This document shows, piece after piece, positions 11,738 through 15,139 of a DNA stretch of 15,139 bases. This DNA is from an uncultured Chloroflexota bacterium (GTDB lineage Bacteria; Chloroflexota; Anaerolineae; Anaerolineales; Anaerolineaceae): the NCBI GenBank assembly GCA_902795255.1, contig CADBKS010000052.1:3133-18271 (forward strand), given 5' to 3'. The notes beneath the pieces were generated by a model. It ran no database searches. It worked only from the letters and a program-made list of their open reading frames with translations, and was not told the DNA's origin. A program made the translations under genes and the position numbers. Positions within the stretch are counted from its first letter, which is position 1. The number at the start of each line of letters is the position of its first letter.

Positions 11738-13378
11738 ATGAAGAAAAGTTTGCTTTGTGTTGTCCTGGCAATGCTTCTGCTTGCCTCCTTCTGCGGCGCG
11801 TACGCTGAAGATATCGTGATCCTTTACACGAACGATACCCACTGCGGTTATGAAGATAATCTCGGTTTCAGCTCTGTTGCCGCGCTGAAGGAATTCTACA
11901 AGACCGTCACTCCGGACGTGCTGCTTGTTGATAACGGCGACGCGATCCAGGGTGATGTGATCGGTGCTGTTTCCCAGGGTGAATACGTCATTGACTTCAT
12001 GAACGCTGCCGGCTATGACTATGCCATTCTCGGCAATCATGAATTCGATTACGGTATGGACCAGATCGCGAAACTGGCTGAAAAAGCCGAATTCCCCTAT
12101 GTTGACTGCAATATCGTCTATACCGGGACCCAGGGTAACAAACTTGAATTCGTGAAACCGTACGTTGTCCATGAATTCGACGATGTCAAAGTCGGTTTCG
12201 TCGGCGTTGCCACCCCGCTGAGCATTGCGACCTCCACCCCGACTTTCTTCCAGGAAGACGGAGAGTTCGTTTATGGCTTCGGTGCCGGTGAAGACGGCGC
12301 GATCCTTTACGGTCTCGTTCAGGACGCGGTCGATGCCTGTAAGGCCGAAGGCGCTGATTATGTGATCCTCCTCTCCCACCTGGGTATCGAAGATGACGCT
12401 GTTCCGTACCGCTCCATCGACGTGATCAACAACACGCATGATATCGACGCCTGCCTGGACGGCCATTCCCACAGCGTGATCCCGTCTTCCTATGTCGCCA
12501 ATGACCGCGGCGAACTGATCCCGCTTTCCTCCACCGGAACGAAACTGCTCTACATCGGTGTCCTGACGATCACGGACGACGGTATTCTGACGACGACGAT
12601 CGTTAACGGCGACCTGCCGGACAGCGCTGCGTTTGATGCCGCGAAGGCTGAAGTCACTGCCGACTACGAAAAGGTGATCGCCGAAGTTATGGCCACTTCC
12701 AATGTTGACCTCTGGATCACCGATGAAAACGGTATCCGCATGGTCCGCTCCCGCGAAACCAACCTCGGCGACCTCTGCGCGGACGCTTACCGCGCTGCCG
12801 CGAATGCCGATATCGCCCTGGTCAATGGCGGCGGTATCCGTGCCAATATGGCTGCCGGCGATCTGACCTTCGCTGATATCAAAGCCTGCCATCCTTTCGG
12901 CAACACGCTTGTTTCCGTAAAGGCCACGGGCCAGCAGATTATCGACGCTCTTGAATGGACTTCCCGCAATACCAAGTCTGAATACAAGAACGCTGAAGGC
13001 AATGCCGAAGGCGAACTCGGCGGCTTCCTCCAGGTTGCCGGCCTGCGCTACACCATTGATACTTCCGTCGAATCCCCGGCGATCGCTGACGCGAACGGTA
13101 TGTTCTTCGGGATGAAGGAAGATGCTCCGTACCGTGTGACCGCCGAAGTCGAAAAGGACGGCGAATGGGTCGCTCTGGATCCGGAAGCTGAATACGTTGT
13201 GGCCTCCCACAACTACATGCTGCTGGACGGCGGCGACGGCACCAACATGTTCCAGGAAGATGAAGTCGTCCTGGATTCCGGTCTGCCGGATTATCAGGTC
13301 CTTGTGAACTACATCGTCTCCCTGAACGGCGACCTCAGCGCCTACGCTGAACCGCAGGGCCGCATCACCGTCAAATAA
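11738..13378 (+). CDS. Secreted 5'-nucleotidase / UDP-sugar hydrolase family metallophosphoesterase
   Basis: Two-domain extracellular enzyme of the UshA/CD73 type that releases phosphate from nucleotides, 2',3'-cyclic nucleotides or UDP-sugars. A signal peptide (1-23) ends at AYA before Glu24. The context around Cys19 (ASFC) is a poor lipobox, and there is no LPxTG anchor. Metallophosphatase residues: Asp33 and His35 in NDTH, Asp68 in DNGD, Asn100, His101 and Asp104 in GNHEFD, His214 in SHLG, and His243 and His245 in DGHSHS. The C-terminal nucleotidase domain shows NLGDLCADAYR (342-352), NGGGIRAN (363-370) and LDGGDGTNMF (496-505). Length is 546 residues, as expected for the family. The start is set by GAAAGGAG (11725-11732). 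It is a single-gene unit between two terminators. The strong codon bias (GAA, CGC, GTC) suggests high expression. The exact substrate is undetermined; nucleotide or phosphate scavenging is likely. Confidence 0.92.
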   Translation: MKKSLLCVVLAMLLLASFCGAYAEDIVILYTNDTHCGYEDNLGFSSVAALKEFYKTVTPDVLLVDNGDAIQGDVIGAVSQGEYVIDFMNAAGYDYAILGNHEFDYGMDQIAKLAEKAEFPYVDCNIVYTGTQGNKLEFVKPYVVHEFDDVKVGFVGVATPLSIATSTPTFFQEDGEFVYGFGAGEDGAILYGLVQDAVDACKAEGADYVILLSHLGIEDDAVPYRSIDVINNTHDIDACLDGHSHSVIPSSYVANDRGELIPLSSTGTKLLYIGVLTITDDGILTTTIVNGDLPDSAAFDAAKAEVTADYEKVIAEVMATSNVDLWITDENGIRMVRSRETNLGDLCADAYRAAANADIALVNGGGIRANMAAGDLTFADIKACHPFGNTLVSVKATGQQIIDALEWTSRNTKSEYKNAEGNAEGELGGFLQVAGLRYTIDTSVESPAIADANGMFFGMKEDAPYRVTAEVEKDGEWVALDPEAEYVVASHNYMLLDGGDGTNMFQEDEVVLDSGLPDYQVLVNYIVSLNGDLSAYAEPQGRITVK

Positions 13379-13412
13379 GCGAAAGAGCCATCTGTTTCGA
13401 AATAACATTCAG

Positions 13413-13441
13413 ACCGGCAGGAGTGATCCTGCCGGTTTTTT
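13413..13441 (+). terminator. Intrinsic terminator of the nucleotidase gene
   Basis: ACCGGCAGGA (13413-13422), loop GTGA, TCCTGCCGGT (13427-13436), then a T tract to 13441. It is a 10-bp perfect stem 34 bases after the stop. Confidence 0.93.
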
Positions 13442-13473
13442 GATGAAAAATGTTTCGTCAGGGACGGACGGTC

Positions 13474-13479
13474 TATAGT
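13474..13479 (+). promoter_or_regulatory. Candidate -10 box of radC
   Basis: TATAGT at 13474-13479 (with an overlapping TAAAAT at 13479-13484) lies only 11 bases before the radC ATG, so the mRNA would have a leader of about 0-5 bases. No clear -35 is visible. Confidence 0.4.
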
Positions 13480-13490
13480 AAAATAGGTTT

Positions 13491-14177
13491 ATGGAACATT
13501 TTCGGATCTCGGATTTTACGGATGAAAACAAGCCGCGCGAGCGGCTGAACGCTGTCGGGGCTGCCGCGCTTTCCGACCACGAACTGCTGGCGATCCTGCT
13601 GGGCAGCGGGACGAAGGATATGAACGTGATCGACCTCTCCCATCTGATCCTCAAGCGCTGCGGCGGGCTGAACGGCCTGCGGCGTGTCACCGCCGAAGAA
13701 CTGCAGGATATCCCCGGTGTGGGACCGGCGAAAACGGCCGGCATCCTGGCTGCGGTCGAACTGGGACGGCGTTTTTCCAAAGCGATCCGCAAAAATGAGG
13801 ACCGCCTGCATATCAACACCGCGGATGACATTTATGGATTCCTGCGGTACGATATGGAGAATCTGGACCATGAGGAACTGCGGATCCTGAGCCTTGATAC
13901 CAAACATTTTCTCCTGGGTGAGGACGTTCTGTACCGCGGAACGATCAACTCCTCCAACATCCGCATCGCGGAAGTGTTCCGCAGGCCGCTCCTGCTGAAT
14001 GCCGCCTGTTTTGTGCTGGTCCACAACCATCCGAGCGGGGACCCGACGCCTTCCGCGGCAGATATCGTAACGACACGCAACATTATGGCAGCCGGCAAGA
14101 CCATGGACCTGCCGCTGCTGGACCATGTGGTCATCGGGAGCGGACGATACGTCTCGATCAAACAATTCCTGGATTAG
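13491..14177 (+). CDS. radC: RadC family JAMM/MPN-domain protein
   Basis: RadC-like protein, historically called a DNA repair protein although its true role is unsettled. In 228 residues it shows the family N-terminus PRERLNAVGAAALSDHELLAILL (15-37), a helix-hairpin-helix segment LQDIPGVGPAKTAGILAAVE (71-90), and the C-terminal JAMM metalloprotease-like motif VHNHPSGDPTPSAAD with His178, His180 and Asp191. A candidate upstream Glu is at 128 or 129. This is the usual length and domain order of chromosomal RadC. The ATG at 13491 matches the family start, but only a weak TAGG precedes it and a -10-like box lies within 20 bases, so translation may be near-leaderless. It is monocistronic in appearance, after a strong terminator. 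It ends in TAG, so TAG is a normal stop codon in this genome. Confidence 0.94.
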   Translation: MEHFRISDFTDENKPRERLNAVGAAALSDHELLAILLGSGTKDMNVIDLSHLILKRCGGLNGLRRVTAEELQDIPGVGPAKTAGILAAVELGRRFSKAIRKNEDRLHINTADDIYGFLRYDMENLDHEELRILSLDTKHFLLGEDVLYRGTINSSNIRIAEVFRRPLLLNAACFVLVHNHPSGDPTPSAADIVTTRNIMAAGKTMDLPLLDHVVIGSGRYVSIKQFLD

Positions 14178-14197
14178 AAGGCCCGGAAGCCATTTGC

Positions 14198-14215
14198 CGC
14201 AGTCCGGAGACTGCG
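14198..14215 (+). other. Stem-loop after radC
   Basis: CGCAGTC (14198-14204), loop CGGA, GACTGCG (14209-14215): a 7-bp perfect stem 20 bases after the radC stop. No T tract follows, so it is not a standard intrinsic terminator; it may be a 3' stabilising hairpin. The rest of 14178-14307 holds a TATAAA (14273-14278) that could be the -10 of the next gene, with no clear -35. Confidence 0.4.
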
Positions 14216-14307
14216 CTTCGCTATGTCTGAGAGCTGTTGCTGAAAAAGTACGGCTTGCGGTTTGCTGATCCATATAAAACTTTTTTACAGAAGGACAAGA
14301 TCAACAG

Positions 14308-15139
14308 ATGAATTCCGCTGCAAGAAAACCCCCATATTCTTCCGGCAGAAACACTGATTTCGAGAAGATGCTCCGGGCGCTGCTTTTGCCGCTGGTGGTT
14401 TTTTTGCTGTCCGCCCTGAGTGCGGCTGCGGAAAACGATCCGCTGACGCTCAATATCGCGCTTTATCCCTATGTCCCGGATCAGGACCGCTTTGTGCAGG
14501 CGATCGGATCGCAGTAGGACCGGCAGTATCCGGAGGTGAAACTGAATTTTGTTTCCTGGGACAGCTATTCCGGGAATCCGGGGGAGGACCCGGATGTTTT
14601 TGTTTACGATTCGGTCTTCCTGTATGACTTTCTGGAAAAGGGACTGCTGCTGCCGCTGGCTGAAGAAGATATCCGCGATCCGGGTGATCTGGTCCCGGCG
14701 GCATTGTCCGCGTGCAAAGCGGACGGGGGGATATACGCCATTCCCCAGCTGCTCTGTACCAATCTGCTTTTCAGCCGGGAGGGCGACGATGAGATCCGCA
14801 ATATCCGAAACATCCGTGAACTCTATGATGTGATCGGAGACAGCGCGGATACGGAGCTCCCGCCGCCGGAAGCGGATGACCTGCTTGTGGGAATACCGTC
14901 CGTGGCTGATCTTGTGTTCTGGTACCTGGAGACGGAGATCGACCTGGAACAAAGGTTTAGCGAATGGGTCTCCGTACCGGATGCCGGGATGCTGGATCCG
15001 GATATCGTTGCGGTCCTTACGGCGGTCCGGAATATGGCGGGGGTTGATCAGATGACTTACAGCCCGCAGGACAGTTATATCCGCGGCTCCTGGTTCGCCG
15101 GCGGGCTCGGGCGGGCGCTGATCGGGTTCAGCGAAACCA
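14308..15139 (+). pseudogene. Thiaminase I (thiamine pyridinylase) with an in-frame TAG, 3' partial
   Basis: Secreted thiaminase I replaces the thiazole of thiamine with another base or nucleophile (EC 2.5.1.2). The fold is a type II periplasmic-binding-protein fold. Counting codons from 14308: a signal peptide around 21-41 (MLRALLLPLVVFLLSALSAAA), then LNIALYPYVPD (48-58), VKLNFVSWDSYS (78-89), DPDVFVYDSVFL (94-105), and IPQLLCTNLLF (145-155) with Cys150 at the place of the catalytic Cys (Cys113 in the thiaminolyticus enzyme). SYIRGSWFAGGLGRALIG lies just before the window ends. All match recalled thiaminase I sequences of Paenibacillus thiaminolyticus and Clostridium. Codon 70 (14515-14517) is TAG where the family has Trp, a TGG-to-TAG change; the same frame then stays open for 207 codons. 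The start at 14308 or 14368 is uncertain, with AAGGA 12 bases before 14308. It could be a recent nonsense allele, a sequence error or readthrough. Confidence 0.82.

Noticed and set aside
11642..13408. 588-codon antisense ORF opposite the 5'-nucleotidase gene
   Set aside because: The plus strand encodes a complete family member with signal peptide; the antisense frame runs through the terminators at both ends.
14219..14290. Possible TPP riboswitch before the thiaminase gene (CTGAGAG ... CTGATC pieces)
   Set aside because: The essential 3' block resembling GATAATGCCAGCGTAGGGA is missing and the spacing does not make the P2-P5 helices, so the matches are probably chance.
14308..15139. Reassigned TAG codon as the explanation for the interrupted thiaminase frame
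   Set aside because: radC just upstream ends with TAG at the normal family C-terminus, hydC and hydA end in TGA and hydB in TAA, so the standard code fits.

Overview
The window reads as a piece of chromosome from an anaerobic, fermentative Clostridia-class Firmicute, probably an uncultured gut or rumen lineage. The evidence is a three-subunit electron-bifurcating type [FeFe] hydrogenase, a Firmicutes-style 6S RNA, a mrfAB DNA-repair pair, clostridial signal peptides and strong AGGAGG-type ribosome binding sites. The base composition is clearly above 50 % GC. The lineage is inference; no rRNA or phylogenetic marker is present. No insertion sequence, phage gene, tRNA or CRISPR array is visible.

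Layout. (1) 1-4146, + strand: hydC (5' end cut by the window), hydB and hydA, one operon coding for an NAD(H)- and ferredoxin-linked [FeFe] hydrogenase, closed by a strong terminator. (2) 4147-4549: no protein gene, but a promoter, a 6S RNA candidate (about 4209-4391), five tandem copies of a heptamer and a second terminator. (3) 8210-4550, - strand: mrfA and mrfB (yprA/yprB), a DUF1998 helicase and a DEDD exonuclease overlapping by 8 bases. The helicase carries an HNH-nuclease-like module inserted into its C-terminal domain, the most unusual protein architecture in the window. (4) 8343-11627, + strand: a membrane-anchored FHA protein with a long Q/P/Y-rich tandem-repeat linker, an AI-2E family permease and a small acidic two-repeat protein, apparently one operon. 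(5) 11738-13378: a secreted 5'-nucleotidase family enzyme. (6) 13491-14177: radC with almost no 5' leader. (7) 14308-15139: a thiaminase I (thiamine pyridinylase) gene, cut by the window end and interrupted by an in-frame TAG where the family has a tryptophan.

How the parts fit. The hydrogenase operon is the energy-metabolism core: it would reoxidise NADH and reduced ferredoxin together and release H2. The 6S RNA just downstream would tune sigma-A RNA polymerase. mrfAB is a stand-alone repair operon, divergent from the FHA operon across a 132-bp AT-rich region with promoter elements. hydB, hydA and the nucleotidase gene use an obviously stronger codon bias (GAA, CGC, GTC) than mrfAB, radC and the thiaminase gene, which suggests high expression.
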